The notes under the pieces are model-generated. The model was not told the DNA's origin. It ran no database searches and worked only from the letters and a program-made list of their open reading frames with translations. A stretch of DNA of 64,000 nt from NCBI GenBank assembly GCA_001421185.1, contig LJKK01000134.1, forward strand, positions 40,047 through 104,046. The letters are read 5' to 3'. This document shows, one piece after another, positions 46,328 to 56,048 of the stretch. The DNA comes from Methanomassiliicoccales archaeon RumEn M1 (GTDB lineage Archaea; Thermoplasmatota; Thermoplasmata; Methanomassiliicoccales; Methanomassiliicoccaceae). Each line of letters starts with the position of its first letter. Positions within the stretch are counted from its first letter, which is position 1. Both the position numbers and the translations under genes were made by a program.

Positions 46328-47299
46328 ATGAGCATTTTCGCCCGCATGAACAAGGACCGATCGATCGCCATCCGCCCCATGAGGCCAGAGGACATCGATA
46401 GGGTGAGGGAGGTCGGCCAGATCGCCTGGTCCGACCTGGTCGTGCAGGACATTGGACGACGGTTCCGATATCCGAAGCGTTCGGAGCGGCTTATCGAATC
46501 ATATATGGCAGTGGAGCCGAAGGGATGCCTGGTGGCCGAGGTGGGGGGTACCATCGTAGGCTCGGCCTTCTGCCATGTCTGGGGCGGCATCGGCTGGATA
46601 GGCCCCCTGGAGGTCCTGCCGGACCATCAGAACGGCGGGGTGGGCAAGGCCCTGCTCTCGGCCTGCGAGCGGCATCTGTCCGAGCGAGGCTGCGATGTCA
46701 TCGGCCTCGAGACGATGTCCCATATGCCCAAGAACCTGCACTTCTACCTCTCGTCCGGTTACGTGCCCACGTCGGTGGTGCTGATCATGGAGAAGCGCAT
46801 GCTGGGCGATGAGGTGCACACGCAGTTCGTGGAGGATGTCGACATCTCCGGCCTGCCATCGGTCCTGGTCGACATAACCAGGCTGAGCCGGGAGCTGTCG
46901 CCATCGCTCGACTATGCCGACGAAGCGAGGATGGCGGTGGAAAGGCACATGGGCCGACTGTTCGTGACCAAGCGCGACGGCAAGGTCGCCGGCTTTGCCA
47001 TATTGCACACCTATCAGAGGGAGGAGGAGGCCAGGTACTCGTCCGTCAAGGCGCTGATCGCTGATCCCGGCCGTTCCGATCAGAGGGAGATATTCAATGC
47101 CCTTCTGGACCGATGCGAGCAGGCCTCCGCGTCCATGGGGAAGGACCATGTCCTGATACGCCTATCGGCGCTGTCGCCCGATCTATATCAACACATGCTA
47201 TCCCGTTCCTACCTGCTCAAGGGGGCGAACGTCAGGATGGTCAAGAAAGGGACCTATGAGGAGAATGGCAAATATCACATCACCTCTTGGGCGGGCTGA
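46328..47299 (+). CDS. GNAT N-acetyltransferase with two-part architecture
   Basis: A 323-residue protein. The first half (about 15-165) is a GNAT domain: IRPMRPEDIDRVREVGQIAW, GPLEVLPDHQNGGVGKALLSACERHL (acetyl-CoA site) and LHFYLSSGYVPT. The second half resembles a degenerate second GNAT or C-terminal GNAT-like fold (GKVAGFAILHTYQREEEARYSSVKALIAD). The substrate is unknown. It begins ten bases after the PolX-like gene. Confidence 0.8.
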   Translation: MSIFARMNKDRSIAIRPMRPEDIDRVREVGQIAWSDLVVQDIGRRFRYPKRSERLIESYMAVEPKGCLVAEVGGTIVGSAFCHVWGGIGWIGPLEVLPDHQNGGVGKALLSACERHLSERGCDVIGLETMSHMPKNLHFYLSSGYVPTSVVLIMEKRMLGDEVHTQFVEDVDISGLPSVLVDITRLSRELSPSLDYADEARMAVERHMGRLFVTKRDGKVAGFAILHTYQREEEARYSSVKALIADPGRSDQREIFNALLDRCEQASASMGKDHVLIRLSALSPDLYQHMLSRSYLLKGANVRMVKKGTYEENGKYHITSWAG

Positions 47300-47352
47300 A
47301 CGCCCGGCAGGGGCCGCGGTATACATCGAAGAGACCTAGGAGAGCTGATCGA

Positions 47353-48318
47353 TTGAGGATAGCTATCGCAGGAGCGGGAATGTCGGGTGCGTACCTGCAC
47401 CGTCTGTTGAAGGAAGAGGGCATTCGGTCGGACGTCTATGACATCGAACGTCGCACGCGTTGCGGCCTACACTCCTGCGCCTGGGGCGCGTCGCCCACCT
47501 CCGAGGTGCAACGTCTTGTGTCCAGGTTCCTGGAGCCTTCCGACTACGAGCTGCAGCGGTTCGACAGCATCAACATCGAGGGCCAGGACATCGCGGCCGA
47601 CCTGCTGACCATCGACAAGCCCCGCCTCGTGAACGACCTGCTGGATGGTTCGGAGGTCCGCCTGCAGCCGTTCGATCCGAACGACTACGATCGCGTGATC
47701 GACGCCACTGGGGTGGCCCGGGCCTTCCTGGGCCCGACCTCCGGACCGCAGTTCCTCGCCCCTTGCAGCCAGTTCCGCGTCCGGACGGACGAGAAGCTCG
47801 ACCTGTCCATCCGGATCTCCTCGATAGGCTACGAATGGTGCTTTCCCCTTGGCAACAACGAGTACCACCTGGGCTTCGGGAACCTGAAGGCGGACGCCTC
47901 GGAGTACAGACCGTCGGCCACCCGCGCCATGGAGAACGGGAAGGTGCTGTGCCGCTGCTCCGCCAAGGTGCGATTGTCCTCCCCTCAGGCCACCCAGCCC
48001 TTCGTGAACGGCAACGTCATAGGGGTAGGCGAGAGCATCGGGGCCGTAGCGCCGCTGGCGGCCGACGGCATCGTGTATGCGATGCAGACCTCGGAGATGC
48101 TCATGGAACGGTGGGACCATCCCGAGCGCTACGCCGCCGACGTCCTGAAGCGGTTCGAATGGATGGGAAAGGAGCGGCAGGGGCTCAACCGCCTCTACTC
48201 CGGCAAGATGCCGTCGATCGGCGAACTGAGGGCGTTCCTGCATCATACCAAGGTGGCCGGTCTGACGCTCGATCTCCGACAGGCCATGTTCTTCTTCCGC
48301 CGGATGCTCGAGAGCTGA
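47353..48318 (+). CDS. FAD-dependent flavoprotein, geranylgeranyl-reductase-like
   Basis: A flavoprotein of about 321 residues. It starts with the FAD-binding RIAIAGAGMSGAYLHRLLKEEG (GxGxxG) and contains RVIDATGVARAFLGP and the FAD-closing GVGESIGAVAPLAADGIVYAMQTSEML. The order matches geranylgeranyl reductase and related isoprenoid hydrogenating or hydroxylating flavoproteins, although it is shorter than the usual 390-400 residues. I take the TTG at 47353 as start; the longer reading overlaps the GNAT gene. Next to UbiA and a prenyl synthase, it probably acts on an isoprenoid product. Confidence 0.72.
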   Translation: MRIAIAGAGMSGAYLHRLLKEEGIRSDVYDIERRTRCGLHSCAWGASPTSEVQRLVSRFLEPSDYELQRFDSINIEGQDIAADLLTIDKPRLVNDLLDGSEVRLQPFDPNDYDRVIDATGVARAFLGPTSGPQFLAPCSQFRVRTDEKLDLSIRISSIGYEWCFPLGNNEYHLGFGNLKADASEYRPSATRAMENGKVLCRCSAKVRLSSPQATQPFVNGNVIGVGESIGAVAPLAADGIVYAMQTSEMLMERWDHPERYAADVLKRFEWMGKERQGLNRLYSGKMPSIGELRAFLHHTKVAGLTLDLRQAMFFFRRMLES

Positions 48319-48409
48319 GGCGAGCATCTCCCTCCTGGCGAGAGGCCCTCCTGACAGACCTGCAATAACATACTTAATCGACCGGATGGAAAGCTGATAT
48401 TCGAGGACC

Positions 48410-49348
48410 ATGGACGCATCCTCGCTCTTGGATTTCGCCAGGATCAAGCCTCTGGCCGCATGGAGCCTCAGCTCGGCCATCCTAGGAGGGTCCTTGGCGT
48501 TCTTCCTCTCGGGCGGGCGGATAGCGGAGCCCTGGCCCATGGCCGCGGCCATGGTGTGCGTCGTGCTGATGCAGTACGTCTCGCATCCCCTCAACGACAT
48601 CACCGACCGGGAGCTGGACGCCAGAGCGGCCATCGCCGCCACCGGGCGAAAGAAGCCGTTGGTAAACGGTTCGGCCACCGTCGGCGAGGCCAGGATGCTC
48701 AGCGTCGCGATCATGGCAGTGATCCTGCTCATCATGGCCGGCCTGGTAGCCTTCCGTCCGGTGCTGATCATTCCCGCCTCGTACGGGGTGTTCGCCGTGC
48801 TCGGCTACAGTCATTCCGGTCTGCGCCTCTCCTACCGTCCGTTCACCGAGCTCTATCTGGCCGTTCCTGTCAACACCATCGCGGTGCTGGCGATCGCCTA
48901 CATCGGGGCTGGGACGATCACCACGCTCTCGGTGCTGGTGGCCCTAGCGTTCGGCTTCACGGCCAGTTCCCTCTTCGTCAGCATGATGAGCATGGACTAT
49001 GCGACCGATCGGGAGGACCGCAAGGAGACGACGGTGGTCCGATACCCTCGCTCTCGCTGGTGCGCCGCCTTCCCAGCCATAGGGTCTATCGTCTTCATCG
49101 TCTCGATGCCCTTCGCGGCCGCGTCATTGAGCATCGGAGCGCTGATCTCGATGGCGGCGCTGTCGGTCATGACCTTCACGGTGCTGATCATCATCGGAAC
49201 AAGGGTCGACCGCCTGAGGTTCGATCACCTGGACGGTCTGTCCGAAGGGATCGAGGCGCGATCGAACGGACTTCGGCTGAAGCAGCTGTACACCTCGGTC
49301 CTGTACGCGGTGGGACTGAGCGTGATCTTCCTCCAGCAAGGGGTGTGA
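48410..49348 (+). CDS. UbiA-family prenyltransferase
   Basis: A 312-residue integral membrane prenyltransferase with about nine hydrophobic helices. The first metal motif is NDITDRELDARA (NDxxDxxxD), and the second is DYATDREDRKETT (DxxxD). The protein transfers a polyprenyl group from a diphosphate donor to an acceptor. Acceptors of this family include quinone and phenazine rings, haem, and archaeal glycerol lipids. The gene sits one base before the polyprenyl synthase and after the flavoprotein, so the donor is probably made next door. Confidence 0.88.
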   Translation: MDASSLLDFARIKPLAAWSLSSAILGGSLAFFLSGGRIAEPWPMAAAMVCVVLMQYVSHPLNDITDRELDARAAIAATGRKKPLVNGSATVGEARMLSVAIMAVILLIMAGLVAFRPVLIIPASYGVFAVLGYSHSGLRLSYRPFTELYLAVPVNTIAVLAIAYIGAGTITTLSVLVALAFGFTASSLFVSMMSMDYATDREDRKETTVVRYPRSRWCAAFPAIGSIVFIVSMPFAAASLSIGALISMAALSVMTFTVLIIIGTRVDRLRFDHLDGLSEGIEARSNGLRLKQLYTSVLYAVGLSVIFLQQGV

Positions 49349-49349
49349 G

Positions 49350-50236
49350 ATGGCAGCCTCTCTCGCTTTGGAGTTGACCGATAGGGAACGCCCGTTCCAA
49401 GGATATCTCGCGAAGGCTCGGAGCGATATCAACGACCATATCCGACATCTCCTCAAGGACAGGAACATGCCGCACGGACTGGAAGTACACATCATGGGAG
49501 GAAAGCGGCTGCGCGGTGGACTGACCCTCCTATTGCACGACGTACTGGGCGGGAGGGATCGCGCGGCCGCCCTCGATCTCGCCGCCTCGGTGGAGGTCGC
49601 CCACTCCATCGGTCTCATGATCGACGACGTGCTGGATGGGGACGTCGAGAGGAGAGGTGAGGCGGCGGTCCATGTCGACATGGGCATCGGCAGGGCGATG
49701 CTGGAGGCCCTGGGCCTCATGTCCGTTCCGTATGCTCTGGCGGCGGAGCATGGACGTGAGGCGGTGGAGTCCTTGGCCCGCGTGCACCGATCGTTGGTGA
49801 GCGGAGCGAGGATCGAGATCAGCACCAGCGACACCTCCTGGGAGCTATATCATTCCATCATAGCACAGAAGACAGGAGGGCTCTTCGCGCTCTCCACCGC
49901 CTATGGGGCCATGGCGGCCGATGCTGGACAGGAAGTTGTGGAGGCCGCCCGAGAGTACGGGATGAGATGCGGCATCGCCTATCAGGTGATCGACGACATC
50001 TTGGACATGGACCACGCGAACGAAGCGGGCGGGTGCTCGGGACCCATGCTAGCGAGGCTGCTGAGGGCCGAGGGGCATGGGCCCGATGCGGGCGTCGACC
50101 GCCTCTATCATCGATGCGTTGTCGAGGCCCAAGAGGCGGGGGAAGCCATCTCGGCCTTGGCTTCGCCGACCGATCCATTCTTACTGTCCTGCCTGACCGG
50201 CGCGCGACCGAGATGGCCCGCATGATGCTGAAATGA
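49350..50236 (+). CDS. Polyprenyl diphosphate synthase, frame broken near 50200
   Basis: Trans-prenyl chain elongation enzyme of about 295 residues. GGKRLRGGLTLLLHDVLGG includes the early lysine and arginine. The first aspartate-rich motif is DDVLDGD (in HSIGLMIDDVLDGDVERRG), shorter than the usual DDxxD or DDxxxxD context. The second is DDILDMDH. The C-terminus breaks at 50198-50203: one C added to ACCGGCGCG gives LTGRATEMARMMLK and a stop at 50236. Chain length cannot be read from sequence alone. It supplies the prenyl donor for the adjacent UbiA. Confidence 0.85.
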
Positions 50237-50300
50237 ACGTGCGGCACATTCGGAAGGGTATGGACAAGGGATAAATACGCACGATTAACTGGGAAAGCAG

Positions 50301-51596
50301 ATGTTCGGCTCGTCTCAGGGAACCTTCGACGCCCATTTCGGGGCGCTAAGCTCAGAGGGGGCTCTGCAGGTGCCGAAGGGCTCTCCGTGCATCATTTGCA
50401 AAGGCTCCCGGAACCTGTGCGGCAAGGACCGCTGTCCCCTCATGGTCAAGTTCTACTCCCACTCCAGGACGCGCAAGCTGATCGACACCCTCGATCTGGC
50501 GGGCATGTCTCCGCCGGGGATCTTCGTCGGTCGGTATGGATACCCCAAGGTGGAGGTGGGGCCCCTGGTCCCGCCCTTCATGGGCGACACCGCCATGATG
50601 GACACCCCGGAGCTATGGGTCGGGAAGAGCATCGACGAGATCGTGGACTTCCGATTCTCCTTGGTGCGGGGCAAGCACCGCATCGACGCCTGCAACTTCG
50701 AACTGGGTGGGCGGATCGTCGACCTCACCCGCGACCTTGCCCTATCCACCGATCCCCTGGAGGTGGAGGCGAGGTTCCAGAAGCGGCCCACCGGACGGAT
50801 GGTCCTGGACGATGAGGTCCAGCCGTTCGGACCATCGGCCTGGCTGAAGGACCTCTCGGTAGGGAACCCGAGGTACGACCAGAGGGTGGAGAAGGTGTTC
50901 TACGACACCGACCTCAAGGCCACGGAGGCCGTGCGGGACCTTTACCGTAATGGCGTCATGATCTCCAAGATACAGAAGGCGTTCTCGGTCGGAGCGTTCG
51001 GCATACGGAAGAACCGTAGGTTCGTGCCGACCCGCTGGACCATAACGGCGGTGGACGACATCCTGGGAAAGGGCCTCCTCAAGGACACGCGGTACAATCC
51101 GATATTGGACGAATGGAGGGTGTACGACTGGTATCAGCTGGACAATCGTTGGAGCATCCTTCTGATGCCGACCTCGTGGCGCTACGAGCTCATCGAGGCG
51201 TGGTATCCCAACACCGCCTGGAACCCCATGGGGAGGGAGGTGGAGATCATCAGCGACCACGAGTTCTTCGGAGGCCGAAAGGACTATGCCCACATCGGCG
51301 GCTGCTACTACGCGGCCCGACTGGCCATCAACGAACTGCTCACCAGGGAGAACAAGCAGGCCGGGGCGGTCATCTTCCGGGAGGCGCATCCGGGCTACAT
51401 CATGCCCGTCGGGGTATGGAACGTCCGCGAGAACGTCCGGGCCGCGCTGACGACCGAACCGAGCCGCTTCGAGACGCTGCAACAGGCGCTGACGCACATA
51501 TCCGGCCGCATGGACATTCCGATGGATACATGGATCGCCAACAGTGGAATCCTGCGCGACTATCTCTCGCAGAGAAGGATCGACGACTATGTCTAA
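50301..51596 (+). CDS. nreA: Archaeal Nre-family DNA repair protein
   Basis: A 431-residue archaeal Nre protein (DUF650/DUF651). A zinc-finger segment opens it: CIICKGSRNLCGKDRCPL. GIFVGRYGYPKVEVGPLVPP and LWVGKSIDEIVDFRFSLVRG follow, both diagnostic. C-terminal blocks include DHEFFGGRKDYAHIGGCYYAARLA. Nre proteins act in DNA damage repair with PCNA in haloarchaea. The C-terminus here (SQRRIDDYV) only weakly resembles a PCNA-binding peptide. The gene overlaps the next radical SAM gene by eight bases. Confidence 0.93.
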   Translation: MFGSSQGTFDAHFGALSSEGALQVPKGSPCIICKGSRNLCGKDRCPLMVKFYSHSRTRKLIDTLDLAGMSPPGIFVGRYGYPKVEVGPLVPPFMGDTAMMDTPELWVGKSIDEIVDFRFSLVRGKHRIDACNFELGGRIVDLTRDLALSTDPLEVEARFQKRPTGRMVLDDEVQPFGPSAWLKDLSVGNPRYDQRVEKVFYDTDLKATEAVRDLYRNGVMISKIQKAFSVGAFGIRKNRRFVPTRWTITAVDDILGKGLLKDTRYNPILDEWRVYDWYQLDNRWSILLMPTSWRYELIEAWYPNTAWNPMGREVEIISDHEFFGGRKDYAHIGGCYYAARLAINELLTRENKQAGAVIFREAHPGYIMPVGVWNVRENVRAALTTEPSRFETLQQALTHISGRMDIPMDTWIANSGILRDYLSQRRIDDYV

Positions 51597-52425
51597 CCTG
51601 GACTCCTTTCTCTCGGACGACGCATGCCCGAAGAACGTCATCATGACCAAGGCCACGGTGGCGTTGTCCCCGTCGCGCCTCCCTGGTCTCGACCTCGCCC
51701 TCAATCCGTATTCCGGCTGCGCGCATCGGTGCACCTATTGCTATGCGCCGTACATCATGAGGCGGCCGGTGGACGACTGGGGCTGCACGATCTCGGCCCG
51801 GATGAACCTGCCCGTCCTCCTTGACAAGGAGCTCCCGCGCAAGAAGGGGATGATCGGCCTGGGCACCGTCACCGACCCGTACCAGCCGGCCGAGGGCGCT
51901 CTGCGGCTCACCCGACACTGCCTGGAGATAATGGCCAAGCATCATGCCAGGACGAGCGTGCTGACCAAGTCATCGTTGGTGGCCAGGGACGCCGACCTGC
52001 TTTCCCGCCTGGACGGCTCGGAGGTGGGCATCACCATGACCACCGTCCGGGACGACCGCGCGGCCATCTTCGAGCCGTGCGCGTCCCCGCCCTCCAAGAG
52101 GCTGGAGGCGATGAAGGCCCTGCATGAAGCGGGCGTCAACGTGTATGCCTTCCTAGGCCCGATCATACCCACCGTCGCCGACCGGGGGCTCGTGGACCTG
52201 ATAGGCTCCATATGCGATGCCGGCGCCTCCATGATCATGGTCGACCGTCTCAATCTCCGTCCGGGTATGATGGCCCGCATGCTGGCCAGGATGGAAGAGG
52301 TGGATCCCTCCTCGATCGCCGAGCTAGGCGCCAGCATCGAGGACGATGCCTATTATGGTTCCATCACGGAACGCATCAAGGCCCTCTGCAGGGAGCAAGG
52401 GATGCCATACCGGGACGCCTTCTGA
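51589..52425 (+). CDS. Radical SAM protein, SPL (spore photoproduct lyase)-like
   Basis: A protein of about 278 residues of the SplB/Rv2578c-like radical SAM group. The cluster motif is NPYSGCAHRCTYCYAPYIM (CxxxCxxC). GTVTDPYQPAE and TRHCLEIMAKH follow, then VLTKSSLVARD, which are family-typical. True SPL repairs thymine spore photoproduct, but many archaeal homologues lack a known substrate. The start (MSNLDSFLSDD) overlaps the end of nreA by eight bases, suggesting a DNA repair partnership by context only. Confidence 0.88.
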   Translation: MSNLDSFLSDDACPKNVIMTKATVALSPSRLPGLDLALNPYSGCAHRCTYCYAPYIMRRPVDDWGCTISARMNLPVLLDKELPRKKGMIGLGTVTDPYQPAEGALRLTRHCLEIMAKHHARTSVLTKSSLVARDADLLSRLDGSEVGITMTTVRDDRAAIFEPCASPPSKRLEAMKALHEAGVNVYAFLGPIIPTVADRGLVDLIGSICDAGASMIMVDRLNLRPGMMARMLARMEEVDPSSIAELGASIEDDAYYGSITERIKALCREQGMPYRDAF

Positions 52426-52526
52426 GCCGCCCCGGCGATGGCCCGCTCCCATCCGGCGAGCTGCCTTTGGGGTGACCGTGTCCCATGGCCACCCATACAC
52501 TTTCCGGGAAGGGGAAACTGGAGTAA

Positions 52527-52536
52527 TAGTTATATA
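52527..52536 (+). promoter_or_regulatory. Thermosome promoter (box A)
   Basis: The sequence atagttatat is a box A located about 40 bases before the start codon. A strong ribosome-binding site AAGGAGGT at 52563-52570 precedes the ATG at 52576 and decides that start over the longer upstream reading. Confidence 0.6.
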
Positions 52537-52575
52537 GAAGCGATAAAATATCGTGGGCTCGTAAGGAGGTTCAGA

Positions 52576-54240
52576 ATGGCATATTCACTAGGACAAGGCC
52601 AACCGATTATTGTGCTCAAAGAGGGCACTGAGAGGACCAAGAACCGCGAAGCCCAGGCGAACAACATCGCCGCCGCTCGGGCCATCGCCGACGCTGTACG
52701 CTCGACGTTGGGACCGAAGGGCATGGACAAGATGCTGGTCGACTCTCTCGGAGATGTCGTCGTCACCAACGATGGCGTCACCATCCTGAAGGAGATCGAT
52801 GTTCAGCATCCCACCGCCAAGATGATCGTCGAGGTCGCCAAGACCCAGGATTCCGAGTGCGGGGACGGCACGACCACCTCCGTAGTGCTGTCCGGTGAGC
52901 TCCTCAAGAAGGCTGAGCAGCTCATCGACTCCAACGTCCACCCGACCATCATCGCCAACGGATATAGGCTCGCCGCGGCCGAGGCCGTGAAGATCCTCAA
53001 CAACATCGCCGTCCCCATCACGGACGACGAGGGCCTGATAAAGGTCGCCAACACCGCCATGACCGGCAAGTCGGTGGGCGGAGATGGAAAGGCACTTTCT
53101 GAGCTGTCTGTCAAGGCCGCCAAGGCCGTCGCCGAGGAGCGCGACGGAAAGGTCGTTGTCGATGTCGACAACATCAAGGTGGAGAAGAAGACCGGCGGCT
53201 CCATCAGCGACACCGAGCTGATCAGCGGCCTGATCATCGACAAGGAGAAGGTGCACCCCAGGATGCCCCGCTCCGTCAGCAAGGCCAAGATCGCCATCCT
53301 GTCCTCCGCCCTCGAGATCAAGAAGACCGAGGTGGAGGCCAAGATTCAGATCCGCGACCCCGCGTCCATGCAGCGCTTCCTCGATGAGGAGGAGAACACC
53401 CTGAAGGGCATGGTCGAGAAGATCAAGTCCGTGGGCGCCAACGTCGTGTTCTGCCAGAAGGGCATGGACGATCTCGTCCAGCACTACCTCGCCAAGGCTG
53501 GCATCTACGCCTGCCGCCGCCTCAAGGAGTCGGACATGGAAGCGGTCGCCAAGGCCACCGGCGGGAGCGTCGTCGGCAACCTCGACGCCATCACCGAGGC
53601 CGACCTGGGCTGCGCTGACCTGGTCGAGGAGCGCAAGGTCGGAGAGGAGTGGATGACCTTCATCACTGGCTGCGCGAGCCCCAAGGCCGTCAGCATCATC
53701 GTCCGCGGCGGCACCGAGCATGTCATCGACGAGGTCGAGCGCGCCCTGCACGATGCCCTGAGGGTGGTCGGAGTCGCCATGGAGGACGGCAAGATCGTCG
53801 CCGGCGGAGGAGCCCCCGAGATCGAGATGTCCCTGAGGCTGAGCGACTACGCTTCCGCCGTGGGCGGCCGCGAGCAGCTGGCCATCAAGGCCTTCGCCGA
53901 GGCGCTGGAAGTGATCCCGTGGGCCCTGGCCGAGAACGCTGGCCTTGACCCCATCGACGTGGTCATCCAGCTCAAGAAGGCCCACTCCGGAGAGAAGGAC
54001 TCCGCCCACATGGGTCTGGACCTCAGCACCGGCAGCCCTATCAACATGCTGCAGCAGGACGTCATTGAGCCCCTGAGGGTCAAGGTCCAGGCCCTGGAGT
54101 CTGCGACCGAGGTCGCCGCCATGGTGCTCAGGATCGACGACGTCATCGCTTCCCGCAAGGCCCCCCCTGCACCCCCAGGCGGCGACATGGGCGGAATGGG
54201 TGGCATGGGTGGCATGGGCGGAATGCCCGGCATGATGTAA
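52576..54240 (+). CDS. thsA: Thermosome subunit (group II chaperonin)
   Basis: ATP-dependent chaperonin of 554 residues forming the archaeal double ring. The N-terminus has [27 protein letters not shown], and the ATP site [15 protein letters not shown] has the catalytic Asp. [22 protein letters not shown] and a hinge [17 protein letters not shown] follow. The C-terminus is the Gly-Met-rich tail [16 protein letters not shown]. The ATG at 52576 is fixed by a strong Shine-Dalgarno. Gene symbol reflects subunit class only; whether this is alpha or beta cannot be told. Confidence 0.97.
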   Translation: MAYSLGQGQPIIVLKEGTERTKNREAQANNIAAARAIADAVRSTLGPKGMDKMLVDSLGDVVVTNDGVTILKEIDVQHPTAKMIVEVAKTQDSECGDGTTTSVVLSGELLKKAEQLIDSNVHPTIIANGYRLAAAEAVKILNNIAVPITDDEGLIKVANTAMTGKSVGGDGKALSELSVKAAKAVAEERDGKVVVDVDNIKVEKKTGGSISDTELISGLIIDKEKVHPRMPRSVSKAKIAILSSALEIKKTEVEAKIQIRDPASMQRFLDEEENTLKGMVEKIKSVGANVVFCQKGMDDLVQHYLAKAGIYACRRLKESDMEAVAKATGGSVVGNLDAITEADLGCADLVEERKVGEEWMTFITGCASPKAVSIIVRGGTEHVIDEVERALHDALRVVGVAMEDGKIVAGGGAPEIEMSLRLSDYASAVGGREQLAIKAFAEALEVIPWALAENAGLDPIDVVIQLKKAHSGEKDSAHMGLDLSTGSPINMLQQDVIEPLRVKVQALESATEVAAMVLRIDDVIASRKAPPAPPGGDMGGMGGMGGMGGMPGMM

Positions 54241-54382
54241 GGCCGCCAGGCCTGCAACCCCTTTCCAATCTCTTCCTTTTTTCTATTTCTGTTCGTTATT
54301 GCACAGTTATGATGATTATCTCTACAATAATTATTCCGCCATTTATTTAATCTCAGTATCCCGCTTCCCCGTATGTATCTCG

Positions 54383-54390
54383 AAGGAGGG
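54383..54390 (+). promoter_or_regulatory. Ribosome-binding site of the 54396 gene
   Basis: AAGGAGGG five bases before the TTG at 54396. It identifies the unusual TTG as the start, which also begins the signal peptide. Confidence 0.6.
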
Positions 54391-54395
54391 ATACT

Positions 54396-55808
54396 TTGAG
54401 AAAGATCACTGCACTCTATACGATGTTGGTGGGAGCGATATTCCTGGCCAGCCTTGTCGCGGTTCCTGTTGCATCCGCCGTGGATGCCGAGAATTATGAT
54501 GCGAACGATGGCTGGGCAGTGGGACAGACGATCTCCCTGGACTGGAACTGGGATGATATGCCGGCAGAAGCCAAGCAGGGACTATCCACCCTTCTCGCCT
54601 ATAGCGGGTATGAACTGGATAATCTGGATGTCGACCTTGAGGCCGCCTTCTACGCGTACCTGACGGTAGATGAGGTCAAGGCCGAAGAGTATATCATGAG
54701 CGCCAAGATGGCCCTCAAGCTCAAGGCGGACGCCAACGTGGCCGTCACCGGCGAGATGCTCAAGGCCGGAAAATACGAGTTCGTAACTGCCGAGGTTTTC
54801 CAGGACCCTACCTATTATGACCTGTGGTATGTGGATTACGAGGAGGACCTGGGCATCGCCACCGAGAGCACATCGATGTCCCTCGACCTGGGCATGGATT
54901 TCGCCCTCATCGTTGGCGGGACCATAGTCATGGAGAAGGAGACCCTGGCGATAAAGAGCATGGGCCTCTCGCTCAAGGCAGCGGCGGTCATCGATTTCAA
55001 AGCCAATAACATCCAGACCACCGAGAGCAATCTGGATGAGATCGACGGGATGACGGTGCCCGAAAAGATCCTGGTCAATGTCACCAATAACAACTATGAT
55101 GTGAAGGTGAAGGCCTCCATCGATGCCAGCCTGAACGTCGTGTTCGATCCGGCCCTGAACATCTATGAGTTCCCGATGGCGATGGGGAGCGAATGGACCA
55201 TCGACTCCACGGCCACCATCAACGGAGAGATGAAAGGCTTCGTCGACATCACCGGCCTACCGGAAGAGATTGAGGAAGAGCTCTTCAGTGAAGAGGGCAT
55301 CCTCTATCTGGCTGGATTCACCGGGTTCCCCTTGGTCTTCGATGACTTCGAGAGCGATGGCATCGTGATCAAGGATGGCAAGCTCGAGGAGCTCACCATC
55401 GATATAACGGCAGACGCGGTCGTTGAAGGAACCAGGTCCATCGATGGAAGGACGGTCTACGAAATAACTGCCTATAGTGAAGAGGGCCAGTTCGAGTACC
55501 TCTACTCTCCGGTCCTGCTCGATCTTCTCTCCTTCTCCGGGATTCCTGACCTTGAAGACGAGCTCGGTTTCGACCTTGAAGACTTGGCCGCTCTCGGCGT
55601 AACGATCTCGGACGACGAGCCAACGGTCGAAAAGGCGAAGAGCGAGATAAAGGCGATCGAGAGCTACCATTCCAGCGTTGACAAGAAGGCCAACGGGTCA
55701 TCATCCCTGTTCGGCGACCTCGACATGATGGTCGTTCTGGGCGCTGTGATAGTGGTAGCGGTCATCGGTGGCGGCGCGCTGTTCCTCATTAGATTGATGA
55801 GGAAGTAA
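54396..55808 (+). CDS. Secreted, C-terminally anchored acidic protein
   Basis: A 470-residue protein I do not recognise. A signal peptide (MRKITALYTMLVGAIFLASL, cleavage after about 28, ASA-V) is followed by a long acidic, beta-rich ectodomain. Repeated phrases such as LKLKADANVAV, SLKAAAVIDFK and VKASIDASLNVVF recall lipid-associated or beta-barrel-like strands. A C-terminal helix (MMVVLGAVIVVAVIGGGALFLI) and RLMRK anchor it. GC content is lower than in the core. The TTG start has a good ribosome-binding site. It is probably a cell-surface protein. Confidence 0.7.
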   Translation: MRKITALYTMLVGAIFLASLVAVPVASAVDAENYDANDGWAVGQTISLDWNWDDMPAEAKQGLSTLLAYSGYELDNLDVDLEAAFYAYLTVDEVKAEEYIMSAKMALKLKADANVAVTGEMLKAGKYEFVTAEVFQDPTYYDLWYVDYEEDLGIATESTSMSLDLGMDFALIVGGTIVMEKETLAIKSMGLSLKAAAVIDFKANNIQTTESNLDEIDGMTVPEKILVNVTNNNYDVKVKASIDASLNVVFDPALNIYEFPMAMGSEWTIDSTATINGEMKGFVDITGLPEEIEEELFSEEGILYLAGFTGFPLVFDDFESDGIVIKDGKLEELTIDITADAVVEGTRSIDGRTVYEITAYSEEGQFEYLYSPVLLDLLSFSGIPDLEDELGFDLEDLAALGVTISDDEPTVEKAKSEIKAIESYHSSVDKKANGSSSLFGDLDMMVVLGAVIVVAVIGGGALFLIRLMRK

Positions 55809-56048
55809 GGCCGTTCAAACCCTTTGCCAACGAGGCTTCGGCCTCCCTTCTCTTTTTCATTATCTCAACTTCACTACCACCCTCATGTGCCCTTCAGCAC
55901 GTTGGGAAAGTTGTCAATGGACGCCATTGTTTTTCGGTGATGACGATGACATCAACGAACTCTTTCCCGCACTTGCTCTTTGGTATGAGGGGCGTCAAAT
56001 CGTGATATTAGAAAAATAAAAAGGATGTAAAGCAATACGCTTTACAAT

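Noticed and set aside
52588..54009. A 473-codon open frame opposite the thermosome
   Set aside because: Gly/Asp/Leu/Val-rich shadow of a strongly conserved gene.
54181..54240. GGM repeats at the thermosome end as a DNA repeat element
   Set aside because: They encode the usual Gly-Met tail of group II chaperonins.
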